Shown here in pieces: positions 1-5,494 of a DNA stretch of 6,101 bases. This DNA is from Parachlamydiaceae bacterium. GTDB taxonomy: Bacteria; Chlamydiota; Chlamydiia; Chlamydiales; Parachlamydiaceae. A model generated the notes under the pieces. The model was not told where the DNA came from, did not search any database, and saw only the letters and a program-made list of their open reading frames with translations. The position numbers and the translations under genes are program-made. Each line of letters starts with the position of its first letter. Within the stretch, counting starts at the first letter, position 1. The DNA lies in contig JAUXSJ010000140.1 of assembly GCA_030679615.1 (NCBI GenBank), forward strand, positions 1 to 6,101. The letters are read 5' to 3'.

Positions 1-1
1 T

Positions 2-88
2 TGCGATCATGCTTATCTTGTTTTTTTTATTTTGACGACATTGGGCATATGCCTGGTCTATCCTGTAATTTTATGGGCCTGTGGTTGA
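2..88 (+). CDS. Partial C-terminal end of a probable membrane protein
   Basis: The frame beginning at base 2 stays open to a TGA at 86-88 and encodes 28 residues. These are mostly hydrophobic (AYLVFFILTTLGICL, then VYPVILWACG), which looks like a final transmembrane helix. The gene begins upstream of the window, so its family cannot be recognised. It lies 39 nt before the TonB-like gene on the same strand and could belong to the same operon. A second frame, from base 1 to 96, is also open but gives a less coherent peptide, so the choice of frame rests only on the membrane-helix pattern. Confidence 0.4.
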   Translation, partial: CDHAYLVFFILTTLGICLVYPVILWACG

Positions 89-127
89 TGGATTGAACAT
101 TTACAAAAAATGAGCTAAATTAAATTC

Positions 128-871
128 ATGCTTAAATTAGAAAGAATACCTCACATTGGTGTTTCAGTTCGTTTTAGAGAAAAAGAATCTCTATTCAACA
201 GCGAAATGTTGCGTGCTATTGGATTAGCAGTTCTTTTTCATCTATTGATGATTGGCCTATTTACTGTTACTCCATTTCATCAAGATTCTAAATTTATTTT
301 TTCTCCTATCCAAGTCCATTTGGAACATCCCATACTAAATGTCACTTCTTTTTTTACAGATTCCAATCATGAAATCGATTTTTTACCTTCTCATGATTTA
401 AATAAATTAAGTGATTCTAAAGAACTAATTCACCAACTTTTTTCTCTTCAAGCCCCTACATTTGATACTACAGTTCCCAACTTTGCTCTTTTAGAATTGA
501 TTGAAAAGAGAGTATGGCCAATATGGGAACCGACACTGACCACGAATTTAAAAAAACCACCAATTGAAATAACACTTTCAGGAGGAATAGCTAAGTATCC
601 TTACAGCGTTTCAAATCTCCATTTAAACCAAAGAGATTCAACTTTTTCATCCCACCCGATATCAATTAATTATGATGTAAAAATTGATTCTAAAAATGGA
701 AAAATTTTTTGGTTCGAATCAAATCAACCCATCTCAAACAAAATTGCCCATTTTTTAGAGAAAATCATAAAAGATCTAAAATTTGAAATTGAAGAATCTT
801 CAATTATTTTAAATGGTAAAATTAATTTTAGTGTTTTAATTGATGAATTAGAGGAGAGAAACGATGATTGA
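128..871 (+). CDS. Single-pass TonB/TolA-like envelope protein (hypothetical)
   Basis: This 247-residue protein has a short basic cytoplasmic N-terminus (1-28), one membrane helix (about 29-49) and a long periplasmic part. The helix carries a histidine (H38 in LAVLFHLLMIG), as is usual in the membrane anchor of TonB/TolA energy transducers. The last 60 residues (about 179-240) follow a TonB C-terminal pattern: a beta strand (INYDVKIDSKNGKI), a helix with paired Lys residues (IAHFLEKIIKDLKF), then a final strand (KINFSVLID). The middle, about 50-140, is Ser/Thr/Phe-rich and probably extended. I infer a protein that couples the inner membrane to an outer-membrane partner, but no ExbB/ExbD genes are visible here and the match is structural only. 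The start is the first ATG in frame and has no clear Shine-Dalgarno sequence. A later ATG at 206 would remove the cytoplasmic part but keep the helix. The stop overlaps the next gene by 8 nt. Confidence 0.5.
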   Translation: MLKLERIPHIGVSVRFREKESLFNSEMLRAIGLAVLFHLLMIGLFTVTPFHQDSKFIFSPIQVHLEHPILNVTSFFTDSNHEIDFLPSHDLNKLSDSKELIHQLFSLQAPTFDTTVPNFALLELIEKRVWPIWEPTLTTNLKKPPIEITLSGGIAKYPYSVSNLHLNQRDSTFSSHPISINYDVKIDSKNGKIFWFESNQPISNKIAHFLEKIIKDLKFEIEESSIILNGKINFSVLIDELEERNDD

Positions 872-1097
872 AGTAACATTTAATCACTTTTTTGCCATTT
901 ACTTAACAATCACAATCGTTGCAATCCTACTCATTTGGCTAATGGGCCATTCACAAAAGAAAAATAAAATTATTTTTACTACAGAAAAGGAACTACAGCA
1001 TTGCGAATTTTGTCATTATAGTTATGTGGAAAACAGTTCAGATTCTTTGAGTCGTTGCCCTCAATGCCATCTGTACAATAAGCATCATTCATCTTAA
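864..1097 (+). CDS. Small membrane-anchored zinc-ribbon protein (hypothetical)
   Basis: This 77-residue protein has one N-terminal membrane helix (about 8-27, FFAIYLTITIVAILLIWLM), a basic stretch (QKKNK) and a soluble tail. The tail holds two CxxC knuckles, C47-EF-C50 and C65-PQ-C68, 14 residues apart, so it should bind one zinc ion as a rubredoxin/zinc-ribbon-like knob. The positive residues after the helix suggest that the zinc part faces the cytoplasm. The start ATG lies inside the end of the preceding gene (8-nt overlap). A good Shine-Dalgarno GAGGAG at 851-856 sits 7 nt before it, so the two genes are translationally coupled and probably act together. I do not recognise the family. The tail ends in a His-rich stretch (NKHHSS). 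Confidence 0.7.
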   Translation: MIEVTFNHFFAIYLTITIVAILLIWLMGHSQKKNKIIFTTEKELQHCEFCHYSYVENSSDSLSRCPQCHLYNKHHSS

Positions 1098-1138
1098 ATA
1101 ATGAGTCATATTAACAGGATGACAAACAGCTGCGTTAC

Positions 1139-1164
1139 GTTTAAAATTCGTTTAAATTTTTTTT
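1139..1164 (+). terminator. Weak candidate intrinsic terminator after the zinc-ribbon gene
   Basis: Two TTTAAA half-sites (1140-1145 and 1151-1156) can pair around an ATTCG loop and are followed directly by eight T residues (1157-1164). The stem is short and made only of A-T pairs, so it is weak. The long T-run and the place 42 nt after the stop of the plus-strand operon fit termination. Confidence 0.35.
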
Positions 1165-1167
1165 AAC

Positions 1168-1191
1168 CACAGAGAGCACAGAGACACAGAG
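1168..1191. repeat. CACAGAG short tandem tract
   Basis: Three copies of CACAGAG start at 1168, 1177 and 1185, within a purine-rich run preceded by TTTTAAC. From memory, similar ACCACAGAG-type tracts occur as dispersed intergenic repeats in many unrelated bacterial genomes. No gene or stem-loop explains it here. Confidence 0.55.
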
Positions 1192-1256
1192 AGAGGGCAT
1201 GTTTAGATAGAAAAAAATCTAAAAAATGTTCAGCCTCGATTAAAATGCCATCTCAG

Positions 1257-1281
1257 TAGGTAATCAGACTGTCTCGGCATG
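1257..1281 (+). repeat. Degenerate copy of the REP-like unit
   Basis: This 25-nt segment matches the intact unit at 6050-6074 at 20 of 25 positions by direct comparison. The GGTAATCAG part is conserved and the GC-rich palindrome has decayed (CAGACTGTCTCGGCATG). It lies 7 bp before the left arm of the large inverted repeat and in the same orientation as the copy in the right arm. Confidence 0.6.
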
Positions 1282-1287
1282 AATCTA

Positions 1288-1418
1288 TTTTGGCTATCAG
1301 GCCGGGACGGCCTGAGTACCTTCTTTAGACCTCCGCTTCGCTTCGGACATAGGCTTTGAAATGCCGACCGGTTTGGCCTGAAGAAGGTACTCAGGCCGTC
1401 CCGGCCTGATAGCCAAAA
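1288..1418. repeat. Perfect 38-bp inverted repeat made of REP-like palindromes
   Basis: The left arm 1288-1325 and right arm 1381-1418 are exact reverse complements over 38 bp, around a 55-bp spacer. Each arm contains the 17-nt unit CAGGCCGTCCCGGCCTG (1392-1408) or its complement (1298-1314). That unit is itself a small palindrome: 7-bp arms CAGGCCG/CGGCCTG and a 3-nt loop. The spacer has a short GC-rich motif with a tandem CGCTT (CCGCTTCGCTTCGG, 1333-1346) and a partial relict of the unit near 1361-1380. The arrangement resembles paired REP/BIME elements or a small non-autonomous mobile element. Transcribed from either strand it would fold into a very strong hairpin, so it could act as a two-way barrier between the converging genes. 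Confidence 0.85.
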
Positions 1419-1460
1419 AAGGACGGCAGTTTAAATCATTATGTAGTTTTATGTGTTCAC

Positions 1461-1470
1461 AAAGAAAAAC
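1461..1470 (-). terminator. U-run ending the SRP RNA transcript
   Basis: On the minus strand the closing stem of the SRP RNA (3' strand UCUCCGG, 1471-1477) is directly followed by GTTTTTCTTT. A GC-rich stem with a T-rich tail is the form of an intrinsic terminator. It would also end any transcript reading through from the T3SS genes. Confidence 0.6.
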
Positions 1471-1563
1471 CGGAGATTATCTCTAGGCATAAACATCATT
1501 CTTAAGGCTGCTACATTCCTGTCCTGACCTGGTTCGAACTGTTTTATTCCAAGAGGTCCCCGG
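1471..1563 (-). ncRNA. ffs: Signal recognition particle RNA (4.5S-type, bacterial small SRP RNA)
   Basis: Read on the minus strand, the core is GGTCAGGACAGGAATGTAGC followed by AGCC. It has the universal GGUCAGG side, the GGAA tetraloop (1516-1519) closed by ACA/UGU pairs, and the AGCAGCC side that binds Ffh. The ends pair as expected for the long rod: CCGGGGA at the 5' end with UCUCCGG at the 3' end, then CUCU with AGAG and GG with CC. The RNA of about 93 nt is close to the usual bacterial small form. It is followed by GTTTTTCTTT, so the terminal stem plus U-run probably serves as its terminator. It would work with Ffh and FtsY in co-translational targeting of membrane proteins. It lies 46 nt downstream of sctP on the same strand. 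The exact ends are inferred from pairing. Confidence 0.92.
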
Positions 1564-1580
1564 TTTAAAAACTAAAACTT

Positions 1581-1609
1581 ATTATACTAAACTTCCTATT
1601 TTATCACAA
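1581..1609 (-). promoter_or_regulatory. Sigma-70-type promoter of ffs
   Basis: On the minus strand there is a perfect -10 box TATAAT (1581-1586) and a -35-like TTGTGA (1604-1609), separated by exactly 17 bp. The -35 box begins at the base after the sctP stop codon. The predicted start is about 7 nt beyond the -10 box, around 1573-1575, so the primary RNA would carry roughly a 10-nt leader needing 5' trimming, as is known for 4.5S RNA in other bacteria. Confidence 0.7.
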
Positions 1610-2656
1610 TTAACTTTCTTCTTCATCCTGACGATTTTCTTGTTCTCGTTGACGTTGCTCTTCTCTCTGTTCGCGCTCACGATTAGCCGTTTGACCAGTA
1701 TCAACTGTTAACACTTGATGCGGCTCTGTCGATGTCGTCACCATATGCAAAATAATTCCTTTTTTACTAAGAGAATCGGATAATGAATGCTCAGATAATT
1801 TTTGATCTAAAAATAATTTTTGTTCTGGATTTAGTCCATTAAAAGCGACATTAAACTCTGTTTTTGCATGATCATTCGCTATTAATGTCATTGTGGCTCC
1901 AGCTAAAACAGGAGGATTTTTTAATGTCACAATCGTTTCTGATAAATCTTCTTTTTTCATGACCTGAATACTTTCAACCAATTTATTCACAATTTCGGCA
2001 ATTGTTGAAGATGCTGATGGTTGAGGCGTTGCTTGCGAACGGTCAATTCCTAACCCTACACCTTGTACGGGTTGAAAAGCTCCGGATACTTGCGAAGCAT
2101 CCGCTTTCCCTTCCGTCAATGTCGATGAAGAGTCAGTTTTTTTATTTTTAACTGAAGATTCTTCTTTTTTTTCAGAGGTTAAGCTAGTTTCATTTGTAGG
2201 CTTTTCTTTTGGTAATGGAACATTTTTTTGACTATTTTGAATATCTTCTTTTTGAACTGGACGGTCAGATAAAACTTTACCCTCTTTTGGAACTGTTTCT
2301 TCAGACGACAAGCTACCTTCGTCTAAATTTTCACTTTCTGAAAAAGCAGATTTTTCTTTTAATTTAGATTTTTCAGATGTTTGCCCAAAAGGTGAAGGCT
2401 CTTGTTGCCCTTCTTTAACTAAAGGTGATTTAGTTTTTGGTTTACCTTTAGCTAATTCAAATAATGAAAGAGGTTTTTCTTCGGTTTCTTGCATTTCTGC
2501 TGGCAATTCTTCTAACTCTTCTTTAGAAGGCTGACCATCTTTTTTATAAAGTTTTTTAAAGTCATCATTTTTTGGTGGAGGTGGTCGGTCATTTTCTGTT
2601 TTATTCTTTGAGTCATCGTTATTTGATTTTGGTCTAACGGATGAAATATTGGACAT
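1610..2656 (-). CDS. sctP: T3SS needle-length regulator / ruler, CdsP (YscP/FliK-like)
   Basis: This 348-residue protein has a long, Lys/Glu/Ser/Pro-rich and probably disordered N-terminal two-thirds (1-215). A compact region at about 236-306 then follows the FliK/YscP C-terminal pattern: TIVTLKNPPVLAGATMTLIA, a strand ending EFNVAFNG, and a helical LFLDQKLSEHSLSDSL segment. Proteins of this family are secreted, measure needle length with the extended region, and use the C-terminal domain to switch the export gate to late substrates. The family assignment rests on this fold pattern and on position directly after sctO, as in chlamydial CT670-CT671. A charged tail (326-348, Arg/Glu/Gln only) follows the domain. 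One hydrophobic island, LSLFELAK (63-70), stands out in the disordered part. The ATG has an AGGT Shine-Dalgarno sequence, and the gap after sctO is 7 nt. The protein contains no cysteine. Confidence 0.8.
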   Translation of the reverse strand: MSNISSVRPKSNNDDSKNKTENDRPPPPKNDDFKKLYKKDGQPSKEELEELPAEMQETEEKPLSLFELAKGKPKTKSPLVKEGQQEPSPFGQTSEKSKLKEKSAFSESENLDEGSLSSEETVPKEGKVLSDRPVQKEDIQNSQKNVPLPKEKPTNETSLTSEKKEESSVKNKKTDSSSTLTEGKADASQVSGAFQPVQGVGLGIDRSQATPQPSASSTIAEIVNKLVESIQVMKKEDLSETIVTLKNPPVLAGATMTLIANDHAKTEFNVAFNGLNPEQKLFLDQKLSEHSLSDSLSKKGIILHMVTTSTEPHQVLTVDTGQTANREREQREEQRQREQENRQDEEES

Positions 2657-2663
2657 AAATTAC

Positions 2664-3167
2664 CTATGGTATTTTTTTTCTTTGATTAGAAGCGTGAATC
2701 ACAGAACCAAGCTCATCTTCTTCTCGACCTTCTAAAATTTCTAGAGCTTTTCTCATTTCTTTTTCCCAGTCTTTCTGATGATTAATCAATTTATCAACTT
2801 CCAGTCTTTTTATTTTCAAATTTTCCTTAGCTTCCTCTAAATTTTTTTCTGCCTGAGTCACTAGTTGCATTTGATCTTTAACTTTTTTTTCTTCGATGAC
2901 TAACTTTTCATCGACAACTTTAAGGTATTGTTTCATTTGCTGAATTTTAGGACTTGTTGTCCCCTGATCCAAAATATCACGTAATTGTTGAAGTTTATCT
3001 ATTCTATGAGTTTTAACAGTGTCTCGTTCCTTTTCCTTTTCAAGTAATTTTTCTTTTTCCTTTTCAAGAATTTTTAGTTTTTCCTGTACAACGCGTTCAG
3101 CATCCTGAACTCTTTTTTCCTTAACTTCTAATACCTGCTTAAGAGGGTACACGGATTTTGTATGCAT
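2664..3167 (-). CDS. sctO: T3SS stalk protein CdsO (YscO/FliJ-like)
   Basis: This 167-residue protein is almost entirely charged heptad-like helix: one coiled coil at about 10-66 and a second at about 74-147, joined by a short break (DQGTTSP, 68-74). Two antiparallel helices are the known fold of FliJ/YscO/CT670, which resembles the gamma subunit of F1-ATPase. This protein inserts into the hexameric export ATPase and couples it to the export gate, and also handles chaperones. Length (CT670 is about this size) and position between sctN and sctP support the call, since the sequence itself is low-complexity. It starts at an ATG with AGGG a few bases upstream, 17 nt after sctN. It has no cysteine and no membrane helix, as expected for a cytosolic component. 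Confidence 0.87.
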   Translation of the reverse strand: MHTKSVYPLKQVLEVKEKRVQDAERVVQEKLKILEKEKEKLLEKEKERDTVKTHRIDKLQQLRDILDQGTTSPKIQQMKQYLKVVDEKLVIEEKKVKDQMQLVTQAEKNLEEAKENLKIKRLEVDKLINHQKDWEKEMRKALEILEGREEDELGSVIHASNQRKKIP

Positions 3168-3184
3168 ATTACCCTAACTTTTTA

Positions 3185-4501
3185 CTATCTAAATAAGGCC
3201 TTAAGCAACTGATGTGTTTCTTGAAAAGAACATTTTTCTTCCACTGCCTGCTTTAAAAACTTATTCACTTTATCAATATGATCAATCGCAAAGTCACCCG
3301 CTTTATCAGCACCCCGTTTATATTCACCAATTTTAATTAACAATTCATTTTTACGATAATTGGCTAGAACTTCTCGGACTTTACCTATTAGTTGAAGATG
3401 TTCTTTCGGAATAATCGAGTTAATCACACGACTTGCAGAAGAAAGGACATCCACAGCAGGGTAATGGAATTGCCGTGCTAATTCACTTGAAAGAATAATA
3501 TGACCGTCCAATATTGATCTCACTTCATCAGCAACCGGCTCATTCATGTCGTCACCGGCAACTAAGATTGTATAGAATGCTGTGATACTTCCCTTATCCG
3601 AATTCCCTGATCTCTCCAATAACTTTGGCAATGTTGCAAAAACTGAAGGAGTATAACCCGCTCTTGCAGGAGGTTCACCTGCAGCTAATCCTACTTCACG
3701 TAAAGCACGAGCAAAACGAGTCACTGAGTCCATCATTAAAATAACAGATTTACCTTGATCACGGAAATACTCTGCAATGGCTGTTCCTACATACGCAGCA
3801 TTTAAACGCAATTGTGAGGCTTGGTCGGATGTAGAAACAATTAAAACTGATCTCGCTAATCCGTCTGGACCTAAATCTTTTTCTATAAATTCTCTTAATT
3901 CACGTCCACGCTCACCAATTAAACTAATGACATTGACATCTGCTTGAGCATTCCTTGCTATCATTCCTAGTAACGTAGATTTACCACCACCAGCAGCTGC
4001 AAATATCCCGACACGCTGCCCAGTTCCTGCTGTTAAAACACCATCTATTGCCCGGACACCTACAGAAATAGGTTTATCAATAGGCATACGTTTAACGGGG
4101 TCTGGAGGAGCTTGAAGTACAGGATACGTTTCATCAAGAATTAACGGACCCTTCGTATCAACATCTAATGGCTCGCCAAGTCCATTGAGAATACGGCCTA
4201 ATAGACCAGGACCCACTTTAATATGAAGAGGAGCATAAGTTGGAATTACCTCGGAAGATGGACCAATTCCTGTCATTTCACCTAAAGGCGACAGAAGAAC
4301 CTCATCTTTTGTAAATCCAACAACTTCCGCTGGAAGAGGTTCTCCAGCTCTTTTAATTAAACAAATTTCTCCAATTTTTACTTGAGGGACAACAGCTTTG
4401 ATTAACATCCCAATAATTTCAGTAATGCGACCATTAATCGTTGTCAATTGCATTTCTTCAAGATCACCAAGGAGCTTTTCAAAATCATCATTAGGAAACA
4501 T
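3185..4501 (-). CDS. sctN: T3SS ATPase CdsN (YscN/FliI family)
   Basis: This 438-residue protein has the full length and order of the T3SS/flagellar ATPase family. It has an N-terminal beta-barrel part (about 20-95, with GRITEIIG and the LLGRILNGLGEPLD segment at 100-113). The P-loop is AAAGGGKST (168-176, K174), followed by the catalytic-glutamate motif GERGRE (196-201, E197), the Walker B strand SVILMMDS (252-259, D258) and the family signature PAVDVLSSAS (348-357) with R358 after it. The C-terminal helical domain (380-438) would contact chaperone-effector complexes. It forms a cytosolic hexamer at the base of the export gate, strips chaperones and energises secretion. The first glycine of the usual P-loop (GSGVGKS in FliI) is alanine here. 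The ATG is preceded by GGAG at 6-nt spacing and starts 29 nt after the rod-like gene. Confidence 0.98.
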   Translation of the reverse strand: MFPNDDFEKLLGDLEEMQLTTINGRITEIIGMLIKAVVPQVKIGEICLIKRAGEPLPAEVVGFTKDEVLLSPLGEMTGIGPSSEVIPTYAPLHIKVGPGLLGRILNGLGEPLDVDTKGPLILDETYPVLQAPPDPVKRMPIDKPISVGVRAIDGVLTAGTGQRVGIFAAAGGGKSTLLGMIARNAQADVNVISLIGERGRELREFIEKDLGPDGLARSVLIVSTSDQASQLRLNAAYVGTAIAEYFRDQGKSVILMMDSVTRFARALREVGLAAGEPPARAGYTPSVFATLPKLLERSGNSDKGSITAFYTILVAGDDMNEPVADEVRSILDGHIILSSELARQFHYPAVDVLSSASRVINSIIPKEHLQLIGKVREVLANYRKNELLIKIGEYKRGADKAGDFAIDHIDKVNKFLKQAVEEKCSFQETHQLLKALFR

Positions 4502-4530
4502 AATTCACTCCATGCTCTAGACCATTCAAA

Positions 4531-5397
4531 CTATACTTGGATATTCATAACCGTTTTAATGCCTTCTAAGCATTTATTTAACATATTGGCGAACAATTCT
4601 ACTTGGTGAGACACATAACTCATTTTCACTTGAATTTTCATCAGATTTGCTTGTGAAATGTTCCCTTTTTCGTCTTTAAAGTCGTCAAATGTTTTGTTGA
4701 GTGTTCCTATCTGATCTTGAGAACTCGTTAACATCTCAATAAATTGTAGAACAACATTACCCTTTGCATTTTTTGTGTTTGCTGGTGGCGGTACATACTC
4801 TACACCTGCTTTTGAAAGAGCAATTTTTAAAGTATCGTCAATATGACCTAGACGATTTCGTAAAAGCGTTTGATAAGAAGCTTTTATCTCTACATTTGGT
4901 TGAGATAATTGTTTCTTTGCATTTTCCATTTGCGCAATGACTTGATTGGCTTGTGCTTTAACACTTTCCGGACTTAACTTTGAAATATCTGAAACTTGAC
5001 TACCTAGTTCTTCAATATTACGCGATAATGCTGACGATTCTAAAGATGATTTCTTACCTCGGCTTGAACCCACAGCAGAAACCTCTTCATCTTCACCCTG
5101 ATCTCTCTTACCACGCTTTTGATTTTCTTGATCTGTCGCAGATCCCATCTTTTGAGAAGAACTTCCTTCCTCTGCAACTAATTGATTTTCCTTTGCAGAA
5201 TCAGGTGGTGGGACAACGGCAGCTTCTCCCCATTTTTGAATAGAACCTTTCAAGGGGTCTGAAGAATTCATTAAATTTTGAAAGTGCTCTTTATTAGGCG
5301 CTGTACGTTCAAGATCTTCTTGAAGATCGGTGGGTTTACTACCCATCGTTTCTCCAACTTTTTGAATGGATTCGCCTTTATCTGATATAGATGACAT
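4531..5397 (-). CDS. Probable T3SS inner-rod-like protein (CT668 position), enlarged
   Basis: I place the start at the ATG at 5395-5397, giving 288 residues, because AAAGGAA sits 6 nt upstream. A longer reading from a TTG at 5434-5436 (301 residues) has no ribosome site. The N-terminal half (1-150) is hydrophilic, Ser/Glu/Lys-rich and lacks a signal peptide. It carries four QKxG motifs (12-15, 54-57, 82-85, 93-96), the first two within SIQKVGE and SIQKWGE. The second half is helical. The last 50 residues (ISQANLMKIQVKMSYVSHQV, then ELFANMLNKC... ending MNIQV) follow the C-terminal pattern of SctI/YscI inner-rod proteins, whose conserved end inserts into the basal body. Position just before sctN matches chlamydial CT668. 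SctI proteins are usually only about 80-140 residues, so the N-terminal extension is unusual. It could instead be a secreted regulator or a chaperone partner. There is one cysteine (C276). Confidence 0.65.
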   Translation of the reverse strand: MSSISDKGESIQKVGETMGSKPTDLQEDLERTAPNKEHFQNLMNSSDPLKGSIQKWGEAAVVPPPDSAKENQLVAEEGSSSQKMGSATDQENQKRGKRDQGEDEEVSAVGSSRGKKSSLESSALSRNIEELGSQVSDISKLSPESVKAQANQVIAQMENAKKQLSQPNVEIKASYQTLLRNRLGHIDDTLKIALSKAGVEYVPPPANTKNAKGNVVLQFIEMLTSSQDQIGTLNKTFDDFKDEKGNISQANLMKIQVKMSYVSHQVELFANMLNKCLEGIKTVMNIQV

Positions 5398-5403
5398 GGC
5401 AAG

Positions 5404-5410
5404 TTCCTTT
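5404..5410 (-). promoter_or_regulatory. Strong ribosome binding site that fixes the rod-like gene start
   Basis: The minus strand reads AAAGGAA here, 6 nt before the ATG at 5395-5397. The alternative upstream TTG codon (5434-5436) has no purine-rich site before it, so translation should begin at the ATG. Confidence 0.75.
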
Positions 5411-5425
5411 ATAAAACTTATTAAA

Positions 5426-5455
5426 CTTATATCCAACTAAATTTCTAACAAACAA
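5426..5455 (-). promoter_or_regulatory. Possible promoter for the rod-ATPase-stalk-ruler genes
   Basis: Just after the sctF terminator, the minus strand has TTGTTT (5450-5455), an 18-bp spacer and TATAAG (5426-5431). A start near 5419 would leave a leader of about 20 nt with the AAAGGAA ribosome site, and would exclude the upstream TTG codon from the message. The match to consensus is modest and AT-rich DNA yields such boxes often. Confidence 0.3.
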
Positions 5456-5484
5456 AAAGATAGCCAAACATTGTTTGGCTATCT
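5454..5484 (-). terminator. Intrinsic terminator after sctF
   Basis: A perfect 12-bp stem, AGATAGCCAAAC (5458-5469) with its complement at 5473-5484, closes a 3-nt loop. On the minus strand it is followed by a short T-run (TTTTT ending at 5454, including the stem base). It begins 11 nt after the sctF stop and should end, or partly attenuate, transcription before the next T3SS gene. Confidence 0.85.
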
Positions 5485-5494
5485 AATGATTAGA

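Larger units (their letters stand above)
1098..1470. other. Repeat-rich non-coding region between converging units
   Basis: This 373-bp stretch separates the plus-strand TonB-like operon from the minus-strand T3SS/ffs unit. It holds the weak terminator, the CACAGAG tract, a small 7-bp A/T stem (TTTAGAT 1202-1208 with ATCTAAA 1217-1223), a degenerate repeat unit and the 38-bp inverted repeat. I see no convincing gene, transposase remnant or tRNA. The GC-rich repeat stands out against AT-rich surroundings. Confidence 0.7.

Noticed and set aside
1..96. Alternative open frame from base 1
   Set aside because: It encodes a Cys/Met-rich peptide without a clear pattern. The frame from base 2 gives a coherent membrane helix instead.
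1288..1418. CRISPR-like array
   Set aside because: There are only two inverted arms and one degenerate direct copy, with no regular spacers. It is an inverted repeat, not an array.
1257..1418. Insertion sequence remnant
   Set aside because: No transposase-like reading frame is present in or next to the repeats.
1531..1540. GGTTCGAAC resembling a tRNA T-loop
   Set aside because: It lies within the SRP RNA gene, and no acceptor stem or anticodon arm can be built around it.
4980..5243. 87-residue open frame on the plus strand
   Set aside because: It is antisense to the rod-like gene, has no ribosome site and gives a low-quality peptide. It is a shadow of the real gene.
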